Notes: generated from the sequence alone by a model not told the origin. Counted from the stretch's first letter, positions 1 to 8,994 are shown. The stretch is DNA of 64,000 nucleotides from CAYNHF01 sp964397045 (GCA_964397045.1 CAYNHF010000034.1:158185-222184); one strand, 5' to 3'. Translations and numbers: made by a program.

Positions 1-2
1 AC

Positions 3-857
3 GGCGATGCTGCGGTCCGGGCCACGGCGGAACTGACTACCTCCGCACTCGCCGAGACCTTCCTCGCAGCGGGGCTGGTAGTCATCGCCGCGTTTGGAGT
101 CGCATTGTTCATGAGAAGACCATCCACCCCATCTCCAGAGAACCCCGAGGTGTTGCCGATGCCAGCCAACGAAACCCCACCCGCCGCCGCTCAACCGGAC
201 ACGGGAATGAACGCGATCCTGGGCAGACACCTCGTACCCGCGTTCGGGGTGCTGGCGGCGATTACGGTGCTTGCGCTGGTGGCGGTGCTCGTGCTCCTCT
301 CCCGCCTGGGGACCGTCGAAGATGAGCTGGCCACGGCGCAGTCCGACCTCGAGCGAGTACAGGCTGGGACCGCGGTGTTTGCAGCCCAGATCACGACCTT
401 CCAGGAGGACATTGCGGCGCTCGCACCCAGTATTGATGCGGGTCTGACGGAGGCCATCGATGGACTCGATACGTTCGCATCCTCGACGATCACGTTCGAC
501 GTCACCATCGACGAAACGGTGACGATCGATACCGAGATCGTGCTCGATCGCGACATCACCGTTCCCATCGAAACCTCAATTCCGATCCGGGAGACCGTCG
601 ACACCACCATCACCGTCGCAGGACCCTTCGGCGTTGACATCCCCATCGATGTCACCGTCCCGGTGGATATCGAGGTTCCCATCGATCTGGACGTGGCCAT
701 CCCTGTCAACGAGACGATTCCGGTCAACACGACCGTCCCCGTGGTGTTGACGATCCCGATCACGCTTGACGTTGCAGACACCGAACTGGCCACTCTGGCC
801 GCATCCCTCCGTGCCGGCCTGGTGTCGTTCCGCGACGTGCTGATAGCACTCGGGTAG
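3..857 (+). CDS. Membrane-anchored beta-repeat protein, 5' end outside window
   Basis: Function unknown. The frame is open to the left edge of the window, so the gene may begin upstream. The leftmost part encodes one hydrophobic helix ending in MRRP. A Pro-rich linker follows, then a second helix (about 74-100 of this frame), a short coiled-coil-like stretch, and about 100 residues of alternating Ile/Val-Pro-Ile/Val units (VPIET, IPIRE, IPIDV, VPVDI) that suggest an extracytoplasmic beta structure. An internal ATG at 159 is preceded by GAGGTG at 147-152 and gives a conventional single-pass protein of 232 residues. Without upstream sequence I cannot tell whether the first helix is a true part of this protein or the end of another one read through in frame. 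I vaguely recall similar I/V-P repeat proteins in actinobacteria; no function is known to me. Confidence 0.6.
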   Translation, partial: GDAAVRATAELTTSALAETFLAAGLVVIAAFGVALFMRRPSTPSPENPEVLPMPANETPPAAAQPDTGMNAILGRHLVPAFGVLAAITVLALVAVLVLLSRLGTVEDELATAQSDLERVQAGTAVFAAQITTFQEDIAALAPSIDAGLTEAIDGLDTFASSTITFDVTIDETVTIDTEIVLDRDITVPIETSIPIRETVDTTITVAGPFGVDIPIDVTVPVDIEVPIDLDVAIPVNETIPVNTTVPVVLTIPITLDVADTELATLAASLRAGLVSFRDVLIALG

Positions 858-931
858 CCCCGCAGACGACCGCGGTGTCTGGGAGAGCGGATCGGTCGAC
901 TAGGCCGGTGGGTTTCGTACGCTAGGGGCAG

Positions 932-2791
932 ATGCACCCGAGGAGGGGCATGGCCGGAAAGCAGCCGCCACTCGAAATCAGGGTCCCGGCGGCGTTCGAT
1001 CAGTTCTACCGCGATCGGTACCCGAAAGTGGTCGTGCTCTCCTACGCGTTGTGTGGAGACCGCGGCACCGCAGAGCAGCTCGGCCAGGAAGCATTCCTGC
1101 GAGCGCAGCGGGATTGGGAGGAAGTGGGTCGCCTCGACGCTCCGGAGCGGTGGGTCGATCGGACGATCGTCAAACTGTCCGGGTCGGAATTGGCGCGCCG
1201 CCGAGCTGCGATGGCGATCCGTCTTGGCCTGATCACACGGTCGGAGACGCTGGCATCGCTGGTTGATGCCGATTGCGAGGCATTCTGGAGGGAAGTGCGT
1301 GCACTCCCCGAGCGCCAGCAGGACGTCGTCACCCTCTTCTACCTCGGCAACGGCTCGATTGGTGGCATCGGTGAGATCCTGGGCATTCCCGAAACCGACG
1401 TGCGTGCCGCGCTCGACGAAGGAGACAAGCGATTGGTCGCAGGCTTCTGGATGATGGATTCCAATTCGACGACACCGTACGACGAGCGGGCCGCGGCGGC
1501 CGGCGATGCGCTGCGCGCATCTGCCCGCGGCGGCCACGTGCCCGCCCTCGATGCCGTCACCAGGAGCCACCGTCTCGCGGGCAGAGCGGCGACGGCCGCA
1601 GGCGTCGCTGCCGCGACCGCACTGCTGGTCGGTCTGCTCTTCCTGGTGAGCCTGATCGGTGGCGATTCGGTGGCGGCGACCGCAACGACCACGACGGCAG
1701 GCGAGTTCGTGATGCCTGCCGAGCTCTCGGTGGCCCACGACAACAGCCGATACGACTATGTGATCCGGTTTCCCTCTCGCTGGATCACCGCTCCGGAACA
1801 CCTGACGACCGGCGCCCCGGAGTGGGAGGAGGTCTTCGCTGCAGGCACGGTGCTGTATTCAACGAGCAACTGGAGGTGCGATTCGCGTGCTCCTGCTGCG
1901 ATGCGCAGCCTAACCGGTGACAACCTCCTGCTCGTGATTCAGGAACAGGTCACTTACACGCCGGGAGCCCTGCCTACCGTGGATGCGTTCGATCCGGGCG
2001 CCGGCACCCCCATCGTGCTGGACGGTGAGTGTTTCGCAGGCGGCGCTTCAGGCGGAGGGGTTGGATTCGAACGCGCCGGGCGTGGCTTCGTCGCCTGGTG
2101 GGGCTTCGGGACAGCCACCACCACCGCGGATAGGAACGAGGTGTGGGCGGTGCTCGACTCATTCGAGCCCGAACCGAACTTGAGCGCGGCGGCAGATACG
2201 GCTGCGTACGAGTCGTCCGGCGCCTGCGGGGTCTCCAACATGCCGGAGGGCTGGCAAGACGATGCGTTTGCAGTGGGTCCGCTATGGCTGTGGACGAATG
2301 GTCCGCCGACTTCCACGGGCGACGGCGATGTGTGGACCAAGACCATTGCCGTTGTCGAAGGGCGGGAGTCGGTGACGATCCGCGTTGCCGGAGGGGTGGC
2401 GGAAGACGCGTCTCACCTCTTCGATCCGGATACGTGGACCGGAGGGCCCTACGTCGTCGCCGATGGGAAGTCGGCGGTCACCTTCCTGCCATGCGCCGAC
2501 GCCTCTTCCCAGCACGTCGGCGGTTTCATCGCGCGCTCCGGCGTCGAGTGTGTTCCCTGGGACGTGCGGGTCGGCAACGAGGTGAGCCTGCGAGCGGTCA
2601 TCCCTGTGCTCGGCGGAGACTGCTCCCCGGGTGGCTCCGCGGCGAGTGGCAACGAACCTGCCCGGATCCTCGACATCGGCGCCATGCTGGGTCTGACCAA
2701 CGATTCCACGCTTGCGGTCGTCGACGTGGATTCCGGCGAGGTTGTGCACCACGAGCTGGAAGACACTTTCCATGCCATCGTGGCCGGGTAG
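932..2791 (+). CDS. ECF sigma-70-like factor fused to a membrane-anchored extracytoplasmic domain
   Basis: Residues about 22-170 look like an ECF sigma factor: a region-2-like start (FDQFYRDRYPKVVVLSYALCGD) and a region-4-like helix-turn-helix (LPERQQDVVTLFYLG, then IGEILGIPETDVRAAL). After a linker of about 45 residues comes one membrane helix (about 219-244). The remaining 370 residues should lie outside the membrane and carry several Cys. Such a protein could keep a DNA-binding sigma domain at the membrane and sense an outside signal; that role is inferred. The ATG at 932 lies 8 bases after TACGCT (918-923), which suits leaderless transcription. An ATG at 950 follows AGGAGG very closely and is the alternative. 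A fusion of a sigma gene with a former partner gene is the simplest origin. Sigma activity itself is unproven. Confidence 0.7.
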   Translation: MHPRRGMAGKQPPLEIRVPAAFDQFYRDRYPKVVVLSYALCGDRGTAEQLGQEAFLRAQRDWEEVGRLDAPERWVDRTIVKLSGSELARRRAAMAIRLGLITRSETLASLVDADCEAFWREVRALPERQQDVVTLFYLGNGSIGGIGEILGIPETDVRAALDEGDKRLVAGFWMMDSNSTTPYDERAAAAGDALRASARGGHVPALDAVTRSHRLAGRAATAAGVAAATALLVGLLFLVSLIGGDSVAATATTTTAGEFVMPAELSVAHDNSRYDYVIRFPSRWITAPEHLTTGAPEWEEVFAAGTVLYSTSNWRCDSRAPAAMRSLTGDNLLLVIQEQVTYTPGALPTVDAFDPGAGTPIVLDGECFAGGASGGGVGFERAGRGFVAWWGFGTATTTADRNEVWAVLDSFEPEPNLSAAADTAAYESSGACGVSNMPEGWQDDAFAVGPLWLWTNGPPTSTGDGDVWTKTIAVVEGRESVTIRVAGGVAEDASHLFDPDTWTGGPYVVADGKSAVTFLPCADASSQHVGGFIARSGVECVPWDVRVGNEVSLRAVIPVLGGDCSPGGSAASGNEPARILDIGAMLGLTNDSTLAVVDVDSGEVVHHELEDTFHAIVAG

Positions 2792-2875
2792 CTCCCGAGC
2801 CAGGCCACCCGGGTTCGAGCCGTGGGCATCACCCCGACCTTCTCCCACCGCAGGCGGACCCGGTAGTCTCGCCAT

Positions 2876-3130
2876 ATGGCGTCCACCAATGACCGCTCCT
2901 GGACAAGAGCCTTCGGGTTCGGAGGAAGCAGCCGCGACCACGATCGCGACCGGTTCGATGAGCTGACCGAGCAGGCGGACGCAAGCGGTGTCAGGTGGCG
3001 TGACCTCACCGCGGATGGGTATCGCCTCTCCAGCGACATGTATGTCGCCGGCCAACTCGTCCGATACGACTGGCGGTGGCGTGCCGCGGAGCTGCAGCGC
3101 AGACTCGATCTGACGGTCGGCGACGATTGA
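2876..3130 (+). CDS. Small hypothetical protein (84 aa)
   Basis: I do not recognise this protein. It is hydrophilic and rich in Asp and Arg, with no membrane helix or signal peptide, and ends in a helical segment (RWRAAELQRRLDLTVGDD). The ATG lies 6 bases after TAGTCT (2864-2869), the same leaderless-promoter pattern seen before several solid genes of this window. That is the main reason to accept it as real. Its closest neighbours are the sigma-fusion gene upstream on the same strand and the convergent squalene-synthase-family gene. Confidence 0.5.
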   Translation: MASTNDRSWTRAFGFGGSSRDHDRDRFDELTEQADASGVRWRDLTADGYRLSSDMYVAGQLVRYDWRWRAAELQRRLDLTVGDD

Positions 3131-3270
3131 CCGCGTAGGGCAGACGGCAAGGCCGCGCAGCGGCGTGCGCGGTGCCCGACCTGAGTCTCTCCGCCAGTGA
3201 AGGCCCGCACCACTGGAGCGAACGCCACGACTCGACCGGCCGGGCACTTCCGGCATCAGGTTCGGGAAGA

Positions 3271-3295
3271 GAGTCGCAAGCCGCGGCTGCGACTC
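3271..3295 (-). terminator. Hairpin at the end of the squalene/phytoene synthase gene
   Basis: An 8-bp perfect stem (GAGTCGCA / TGCGACTC) closes a 9-base loop and overlaps the stop codon of the minus-strand gene at 3294. There is no clear U tract. It probably ends or slows transcription between the two convergent genes. Confidence 0.4.
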
Positions 3296-4385
3296 AACCG
3301 TCCGCTCGCAGGTCTCGGGCCGCGGCGAGGAAGTTGGCCTCCACGCGAGCCACCTCCCGGTTCGCCTGACCCGGGGAGCCTGCGGCACGCAACGCCCTGG
3401 CATACAGCGTCGGTGCGGTGTTCGGACCCTGCCAGGCAGTGCCGCCCACGCGGAAGACGGCCCCCCGGTAGTACCGCTCAGTGAAGAGCAACATCAAGAT
3501 GGCCGAGCCACGTGCCCGGCTGAGGAATGGCAGGGCGCTCGCTCGCAACAACTTGCCGAACGCCGGAACCTTCATCAGCGCCTCCACCAGCAGGGCACGA
3601 CGCACCTGCAGGACCGCGGCGTGGCGCGCGGGAGTCTCGTGCTGCCCCAGCCAGTCGCGCAAATCCGAGTGATACGCCACCTCGCGCGCCAGGTCGCGTT
3701 CGATATCTCGTGTGATGTTCGCCATCTGGATCAGCTCGCTGACCACCAGTGCATCATCCCGGCCTGCGTCGTTGATGCGGCCGGGGGTCATCAGCCGGAG
3801 CACGAATAGCGCTGGTTGCCCGATTACGTATCGGCAGTATCGGGAGCGCTGCTCTTCGGAGACCAGGACCCCGCCTTGTTGTTCAAATGTGTTTGAAGCC
3901 CAGGTCATCCCGTCCGCCATCGCAGCAATCAGCTCCACGATGCTCTTACGGTCATCAACAGACAGGGTCAGAAACACCTCATCGACCAGGCCGACTCGTT
4001 CCACCAGGAGGACATGAGCACGATCGCGATCGTCCGTTGCCCTGGCGGCCTCGAGCGCCGGAGCAGGGCCGGGTGGATCAATGGAGAAACGGGCCGCGAA
4101 ACTCATCAGGGCGGTGCGTTGCGCCGCTGGATCCGGAATCAGGTCCTCGTAAGTGTCGAGCATTCGCGCGTAGAGGTAGGCGACTGCGGACGTCTGGGCC
4201 TGGCCGGCCGGCAGCATGATGATGCTGGCCGCGAACGACCGGGCCGCGTGCGGCAACATCGCCCACACGAAGGCCTCCGGGCTGGTGATGCGCTCAAGAC
4301 CCGCCAGGTCCGGCCGATCCCGATCGACCACCAAACCTCGATAGAGCAGCTCGGGTCTGCGCAGAGAAAAGGGTATGCCCGCCAT
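3294..4385 (-). CDS. Squalene/phytoene synthase family protein
   Basis: A trans-prenyltransferase-fold enzyme that would join two prenyl diphosphates head to head at the membrane face. The first Asp-rich metal-binding motif is DTYED (residues 77-81). The second reads NITRDIERDL about 140 residues later, preceded by the family-typical YCRYVIGQPALF stretch. The length (363 aa) fits the family. The exact product (squalene, phytoene or a dehydro-form) cannot be told from sequence alone. The ATG is 6 bases after TAGGTT on the minus strand, so it likely has its own leaderless promoter although it follows btuD by only 59 bases. No carotenoid genes lie next to it; a desaturase-like FAD oxidoreductase sits far away at 58545-59939. 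Confidence 0.85.
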   Translation of the reverse strand: MAGIPFSLRRPELLYRGLVVDRDRPDLAGLERITSPEAFVWAMLPHAARSFAASIIMLPAGQAQTSAVAYLYARMLDTYEDLIPDPAAQRTALMSFAARFSIDPPGPAPALEAARATDDRDRAHVLLVERVGLVDEVFLTLSVDDRKSIVELIAAMADGMTWASNTFEQQGGVLVSEEQRSRYCRYVIGQPALFVLRLMTPGRINDAGRDDALVVSELIQMANITRDIERDLAREVAYHSDLRDWLGQHETPARHAAVLQVRRALLVEALMKVPAFGKLLRASALPFLSRARGSAILMLLFTERYYRGAVFRVGGTAWQGPNTAPTLYARALRAAGSPGQANREVARVEANFLAAARDLRADG

Positions 4386-4444
4386 CCGGCGAACCTAGCG
4401 CGACCCGAAGCCGCGTCGTTCGCACCGCAACCAACCCTGCACCG

Positions 4445-5218
4445 TCACGGCCGGGATCGGCGCGGAATCACTGCGACCCCGTCCGGCGTGGGCACCACAT
4501 CAACGTAGGCGTCGTAATAGCGGCGCACGTTGTTGGTCGTCACCACCTCGGCAGCCGATCCATCCGCCACGATCTCACCCTGAGCCATCAACACGATCCT
4601 CTCCGCGAATTGCCCCGCCAGAGTGAGGTCGTGCATGGCAGCCAGCACGGTAAGGCTGCGCTCACGGCGAGCGTCGCTGATCAGTTCGAGCGCCTGTTGG
4701 CGATGGCCGATGTCGAGCGCCGTCGTCGGTTCGTCGAGGAGCAGGACCGCGGGCTCCTGGGCGAGGGCGCGGGCCAGCACAGCACGCTGTTGTTCACCTC
4801 CGCTGAGGTCGGATACGGGCCGACTGCGCAACTCGTCGAGTTCGAGCATGGTCATCGCCGCAGCGACTGCCTCGAGGTCTGCCGGTCCCTCTGCACCGAA
4901 TATCGGCAGGTAGGGGGTGCGGCCCAGCAACACGTAGTCGGTCACCGTCATCCCGAACGGGAGAATGGGGTGCTGCGGAACCAGCGCAATCATCCGCGCC
5001 AACTCCCTGTGGTTGAGATCGGAGCGCGAGCGCCCTTCGACCTCGATCTTTCCGGATACGGCGACGATGCCGGCGATCGCACCGAGCAATGTGCTTTTGC
5101 CGGCACCGTTCGGTCCGATCAACCCGAGCCACTCACCCCCTGCCACTCGCAGATCGAGTCCGGAGATGATCTCCGTTGATCCGTAGCCGGCGCTGAGCCT
5201 CTCGACCACAACGCTCAT
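4445..5218 (-). CDS. btuD: Vitamin B12 ABC transporter ATP-binding protein
   Basis: ATPase subunit of a type II (BtuCD/FecCD-type) importer. It shows Walker A GPNGAGKST, the signature LSGGEQQR and Walker B VLLLDEPTTALD, followed by the switch His in AAMHDLTLAG. The gene overlaps the end of the permease gene by ATGA (5215-5218), so translation is coupled. The family also imports iron-siderophores and heme. The cobalamin riboswitch in front of the operon is what points to B12 or other corrinoids. The length (257 aa) is normal. Confidence 0.88.
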   Translation of the reverse strand: MSVVVERLSAGYGSTEIISGLDLRVAGGEWLGLIGPNGAGKSTLLGAIAGIVAVSGKIEVEGRSRSDLNHRELARMIALVPQHPILPFGMTVTDYVLLGRTPYLPIFGAEGPADLEAVAAAMTMLELDELRSRPVSDLSGGEQQRAVLARALAQEPAVLLLDEPTTALDIGHRQQALELISDARRERSLTVLAAMHDLTLAGQFAERIVLMAQGEIVADGSAAEVVTTNNVRRYYDAYVDVVPTPDGVAVIPRRSRP

Positions 5219-6258
5219 CCGATCGACCCCCGGCTCGTCCGCAGCACGACGGCAAAGAACGGCGCGCCGACAAACGCCGTGATCACCCCGATGGGCAGTT
5301 CGGCCGGGGCTACCAGCGTCCTTGCCAGCAGATCAGCCACGATGAGAAACGAAGCACCAAACAACAAGGAAAGCGGCAGGAGCGAACGGTAGGCGGAGCC
5401 GACCAGCAGGCGGATAGTGTGCGGCACGATGATGCCGACGAAGGCGACCAGCCCGGTGACGGCTACTGCGGCCGCGGTGCCCAGGGTGGCGAAGATGACG
5501 ACGACAAGGCGTACCCGGCTTACCCGGATGCCAAGGACGCGAGCTTCGGCATCGCCAACACTCATGACGTCGAGGCTGCGGCCGTAGATCAACAGCACCG
5601 TCGAGCTCACCACTACGTACGGCAACACCAGCAAGACTTCGTCCCAACCGCTCGTTCCAAGCCGACCGAGAATCCAGGTGTAGATCTGGCGGAGTGCCTC
5701 GGCATTGCGCTGTTGGATGAAGGTCTGTATTGCGGTGAAGAATGCTGCGATCGCAACCCCGGCGACGATGAGCGTTGCGGTCGTGCTGGTGCCGGACACC
5801 GAGAAGCCCAACAAATAGGTGAGCACCACGGCTCCCAGTGCCCCGAAGAAGGCTGCGGCCGGCAAGAGAAGCGACACGCCGTCGAGTCTCCCGAAGACGA
5901 TCACGATCGTCGCCCCTAAGCCCGCCCCGGCAGCAACCCCCAGCAGATACGGGTCGGCCAGCGGGTTGCGAAAGACTCCCTGATACGAAGCGCCCGCAAT
6001 TGCCAACATGGCTCCGACGAGCCCTGCGAGAACCACCCGCGGGATGCGCAGCTGCCACAAGATCGCATGCTGAGTGTCGCCGAGTGCCTCACCGCCTGCC
6101 GGCGAGACGGTCTGCAGCACGTCGGCGAGGATGGCGCCCAGCCGCAGACTCGCCGGACCCAGTGCTACTCCGAGCAGCACCGCCACCACCAGACTCACCC
6201 CGGCCGCGGCCCACCACAGCCTCGACACCCGCATCGGTCGAACATCGGCTGCCCTCAC
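5215..6258 (-). CDS. btuC: Vitamin B12 ABC transporter permease
   Basis: FecCD/BtuC-family permease with about ten membrane helices. Family-typical stretches are visible: RIPRVVLAGLVGAMLAIAG, GVFRNPLADPYLLGVAAGA, and GLVAFVGIIVPHTIRLLVG near the cytoplasmic coupling loop. The open frame extends further upstream but would overlap the binding-protein gene. I chose the GTG at 6258, 7 bases after the btuF stop, with a weak GCGGGA behind it. The ATG at 6234 (MRVSRLWW) is the alternative. It forms the pore for the corrinoid delivered by BtuF and is driven by BtuD. Confidence 0.87.
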   Translation of the reverse strand: MRAADVRPMRVSRLWWAAAGVSLVVAVLLGVALGPASLRLGAILADVLQTVSPAGGEALGDTQHAILWQLRIPRVVLAGLVGAMLAIAGASYQGVFRNPLADPYLLGVAAGAGLGATIVIVFGRLDGVSLLLPAAAFFGALGAVVLTYLLGFSVSGTSTTATLIVAGVAIAAFFTAIQTFIQQRNAEALRQIYTWILGRLGTSGWDEVLLVLPYVVVSSTVLLIYGRSLDVMSVGDAEARVLGIRVSRVRLVVVIFATLGTAAAVAVTGLVAFVGIIVPHTIRLLVGSAYRSLLPLSLLFGASFLIVADLLARTLVAPAELPIGVITAFVGAPFFAVVLRTSRGSIG

Positions 6259-6265
6259 GTGCCGT

Positions 6266-7273
6266 TCATCCCGCCTCACTCGTTGCCACGAGAATGGCGG
6301 CCACCTCGGCGAGGAGATCGACGATCCGCGGGCCCCATCGACTGGCGACATCGTCTTCGAGTTCGACGATGCTGCCATCGGCGATCGCGGTGAGATTGCT
6401 CCACCCCGGTCGCTCCGAGACCGTGGTCGCGTCCTGGCCACAACACATCGTGTCTGCCAGCAGGATGACGTCGGGGTCGGCTTCGAGGATGAACTCAGCA
6501 GACAGCTGCGGATACCCGAAGTTCAGATCTGCTGCGCCGTCTGCGATGCTGATCATGCCGAGCAGGCTGTAGATCTCTCCGATGAAAGTGGTCGATGCGA
6601 CTGAGTAGTAGGTGTCGTCGAGTTCGTGGTAGTAGCCGATCGGCTCATCGGTTGCGGGCAGCGTGGCAACGACCTCATCGATGTCCGCCTGCATCTGTTT
6701 GATGGTGGCTGCCGCTGCGTCACGGTTGCCGGTTGCGACTCCGAGTTGGAGCATCTGCTCGTAGGTATCTGCGATCGAGAGTGCGGCGCTCTGGACGAGC
6801 GTCGGGATGCCGAGGGCATCGAACGACGCAACCACGTCACCGGGGTCGAAAGACAACACAACCAAATCGGGTCCCAACTCCGCGATCGCCTCGACGTTTG
6901 GCTCGAAGGCACTGAGCGAGGTTGTCGGAGCCTCCGCCGGGTAGTCGGAAAGAGAGTCGGCGGCAATAACCTGATCACCGGCATCAATCGCAAACAGGAT
7001 TTCCGTGGCCGTCGGCGAAAGCGAAACGACTGCCTCAGGCCTGGCGAGAATCTCCACGGCACCGTTGTCACCGGTCGCGATGGCGGGGAATTCGGCGCCG
7101 GCGATGGCGACCGTTGTCGTCGTAGCAGGCCCAGCGGTAGCCGAGGCCGGAGCGGCGGTCGTCGTGGTGACCTCCTCCCCGACTGCGTCGGTGGCGTCTT
7201 CGCTGGTGGCCCCACCGCAGGCGGTAGCCACCAGTGCAAGACCGAGGACGAGGCAGGTGGGGAAACGGGACAA
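6266..7273 (-). CDS. btuF: Corrinoid-binding lipoprotein of the B12 transporter
   Basis: Class III periplasmic-type binding protein (335 aa) that captures the substrate outside the membrane. The chosen start is a TTG at 7273 with a strong AGGAGGATCC nine bases upstream. It gives a compact signal peptide (SRFPTCLVLGLALVATAC) ending in a lipobox-like Cys; longer starts would run into the riboswitch. A Thr/Ala-rich linker follows, then the binding domain with typical motifs (VVSLSPTATEILFAID, and PDLVVLSFDPGDVV). The Shine-Dalgarno lies in a hairpin (7280-7300) that the cobalamin riboswitch can control. Confidence 0.87.
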   Translation of the reverse strand: MSRFPTCLVLGLALVATACGGATSEDATDAVGEEVTTTTAAPASATAGPATTTTVAIAGAEFPAIATGDNGAVEILARPEAVVSLSPTATEILFAIDAGDQVIAADSLSDYPAEAPTTSLSAFEPNVEAIAELGPDLVVLSFDPGDVVASFDALGIPTLVQSAALSIADTYEQMLQLGVATGNRDAAAATIKQMQADIDEVVATLPATDEPIGYYHELDDTYYSVASTTFIGEIYSLLGMISIADGAADLNFGYPQLSAEFILEADPDVILLADTMCCGQDATTVSERPGWSNLTAIADGSIVELEDDVASRWGPRIVDLLAEVAAILVATSEAG

Positions 7274-7279
7274 CGCGGG

Positions 7280-7490
7280 GATCCTCCTCTCGGGAGGATC
7301 TGCCACCGGCCCTGGAGCCGCCCGTGCCGCCCTTCCTCCGAGGTCGGAAACGAGGCTGCAGGCCAGGCGACCTGGCTGAGTCTGCTGCGGGGCAGCAGAC
7401 ATCACAGTTGCGGGACAGCGCCGGACTCACACCGGACTTCGCTGGCTCCTACAGCGCCCGGGCGTCTTTCCCCGGGTACCGGAACCATAC
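7280..7490 (-). promoter_or_regulatory. Cobalamin riboswitch with SD-sequestering hairpin
   Basis: On the minus strand the leader contains the highly conserved cobalamin-riboswitch core: AGTCCGGTGTGAGTCCGG, CGCTGTCCCGCAACTGT, then a hairpin TCTGCTGC-CCC-GCAGCAGA, then the B12-box-like AGCCAGGTCGCCTGGCC (7361-7377). The aptamer covers roughly 7356-7490; its outer limits are approximate. Just before the btuF start, GATCCTCC pairs with GGAGGATC (7280-7300), burying the ribosome-binding site. This implies control of translation: B12 bound, SD hidden, less transporter made. The aptamer is seen directly; the mechanism is inferred. Confidence 0.88.
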
Positions 7491-7533
7491 CCGGCTCGAC
7501 TCCCTGCGTCTCATCCGATCGCGAGTCACCGCC

Positions 7534-8928
7534 TCAGCCGGAAGCCCCTTCTTGCTGAACGGATATCTTGCCGGCGTCTGCTGCGGCCTTGAAGGCGGAA
7601 TAGTCCGATTCGTTCTGGTCGGCATAGGCAACCGAGAAGTCGGCCACTGCAGCATCGAAGGTGCCGCTGGAGCCCATGTAGGCCGCGATGGAGACCGGGT
7701 CCCCGCTGCGAGCATGCGAGCGTGCCAGCGTCCAACCGCATAGCCTGCCGTAGTTGGCCAATCGCTTCTTCCCGTAGTCCTCGGTATCCGCCGAACCCTT
7801 CATGTCCTTGAGCTGGCGCCAGTAGTAGTGGTGCCCCTGGGAACCCACCGTCCAACCGAGGAAGGAGTCGCTGGAAGACTGCATCAGCCGCTGGCCCCGC
7901 ACGACCCGCTCGCCGTGGGTGGTGTAGGCGCTGGCAGGCAGGAACTCCTCGAGGACCGAATTGTTCGCTTCTTTGAGTTGAAGGAACAGAGGATCCCCTG
8001 CGTCCTTGCCGATGAAGAGGGCGATCAGGCAGCGAGTGCCGACGCTGCCCACCCCCACGACCTTGACGGCGATATCGGCTAGCTCGTAACGAGAGAGCAG
8101 CACCATCATTCGATCGTCGATCGTCGACTGATAATCGGCGAGGCTCTGCTTCAGGATCTCGCTTGTCTTGTCCGGGACGTCCGACTGCGGCAGGTCGCGC
8201 AACGGGACGAGGAGCGGCGGTTCCGACTTGATGCGGTACTTGCCGTCTTCCCGGTAGCCGATCTTCTTCAGCTCCTTCGCTGAATTGCGACCGCGGGCCT
8301 TCTTGGCGAACTTCTCGGCCTTCTTGTGGTCCTTCTCTGAGATCTCCTCTGCCCGCAGATCCTTGATCTCATCCTGAGTGGCCTGCGAATACCAGACGTC
8401 GAGGGCGGACATGCCTGCGAACTTGGTCATCGTCTCCCGGTATGCCTGCACCGCGGCTCTGGCTGAGTCGCGGGAGTCCGAGGCGCCAAAGTCGTTGTAG
8501 CGGGCAGCAATCACGAAGCTGGCCGCCATCCGCTTGAGATCCCATTCCCAGGGGCCGGGCAATGTCTCATCGAAGTCGTTGACATCGAACACGAGGTCGC
8601 GTTCCGGCGAGCCGTACACTCCGAAATTCGCCAGGTGTGCGTCCCCGCAGATCTGGGCGTCGAAGCCGGTGGCTGGGGTGGTGGAGAGGTCGGAGGCCAT
8701 GATCCGGGCCGCACCCCGGTAGAAGGCAAAGGAGCTCTCGAGCATCCGGCTGTGACGAATCGGAACCAGCGGCTGGAGCCGGCCCTCGTCCTGACCGGTG
8801 ATGAGACTCACCGGATCCGGACGGTCGGAACCAGGGCTCCACTTGCCGTGACTCGATCGAGGTACTTCTTTGCGGCGTGCCTTCGCCGCCGCTGCACGCT
8901 GCTTGTCACTTCCGCTCACATCGGCCAC
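7534..8928 (-). CDS. DUF2252 family protein
   Basis: A 465-residue soluble protein that matches my memory of the DUF2252 family, a group with a distant protein-kinase-like fold and no settled function. Family-like motifs are FYRGAARIMASDL, ICGDAHLANFGVY and FDVNDFDETLPGPWEWDLKR, which resemble a nucleotide/metal-binding core (GD-H-N then D-D). The C-terminal third has GQRLMQSSSDSFLGW and CGWTLARSHARSGD. I chose the GTG at 8928, which has GAAGGGG just upstream; GTG 8934 and a longer start at 8967 are possible. It is separated from the downstream B12 riboswitch by about 45 bases and appears to be its own unit. Confidence 0.8.
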   Translation of the reverse strand: MADVSGSDKQRAAAAKARRKEVPRSSHGKWSPGSDRPDPVSLITGQDEGRLQPLVPIRHSRMLESSFAFYRGAARIMASDLSTTPATGFDAQICGDAHLANFGVYGSPERDLVFDVNDFDETLPGPWEWDLKRMAASFVIAARYNDFGASDSRDSARAAVQAYRETMTKFAGMSALDVWYSQATQDEIKDLRAEEISEKDHKKAEKFAKKARGRNSAKELKKIGYREDGKYRIKSEPPLLVPLRDLPQSDVPDKTSEILKQSLADYQSTIDDRMMVLLSRYELADIAVKVVGVGSVGTRCLIALFIGKDAGDPLFLQLKEANNSVLEEFLPASAYTTHGERVVRGQRLMQSSSDSFLGWTVGSQGHHYYWRQLKDMKGSADTEDYGKKRLANYGRLCGWTLARSHARSGDPVSIAAYMGSSGTFDAAVADFSVAYADQNESDYSAFKAAADAGKISVQQEGASG

Positions 8929-8994
8929 ACGCACCCCTTCGCTTGCGGGCCTCCATCGTTGTACCACGACCCGTCAGGAAGCAAATGGAAGCAT

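Noticed and set aside
191..1801. 536-codon minus-strand open frame opposite the first two genes
   Set aside because: Low-complexity Ser/Thr/Arg composition typical of an antisense frame in GC-rich DNA; the plus-strand genes there have clear domains.
2800..2875. tRNA gene suggested by GGGTTCGAGCC
   Set aside because: No cloverleaf arms or acceptor stem fit around the T-loop-like sequence.
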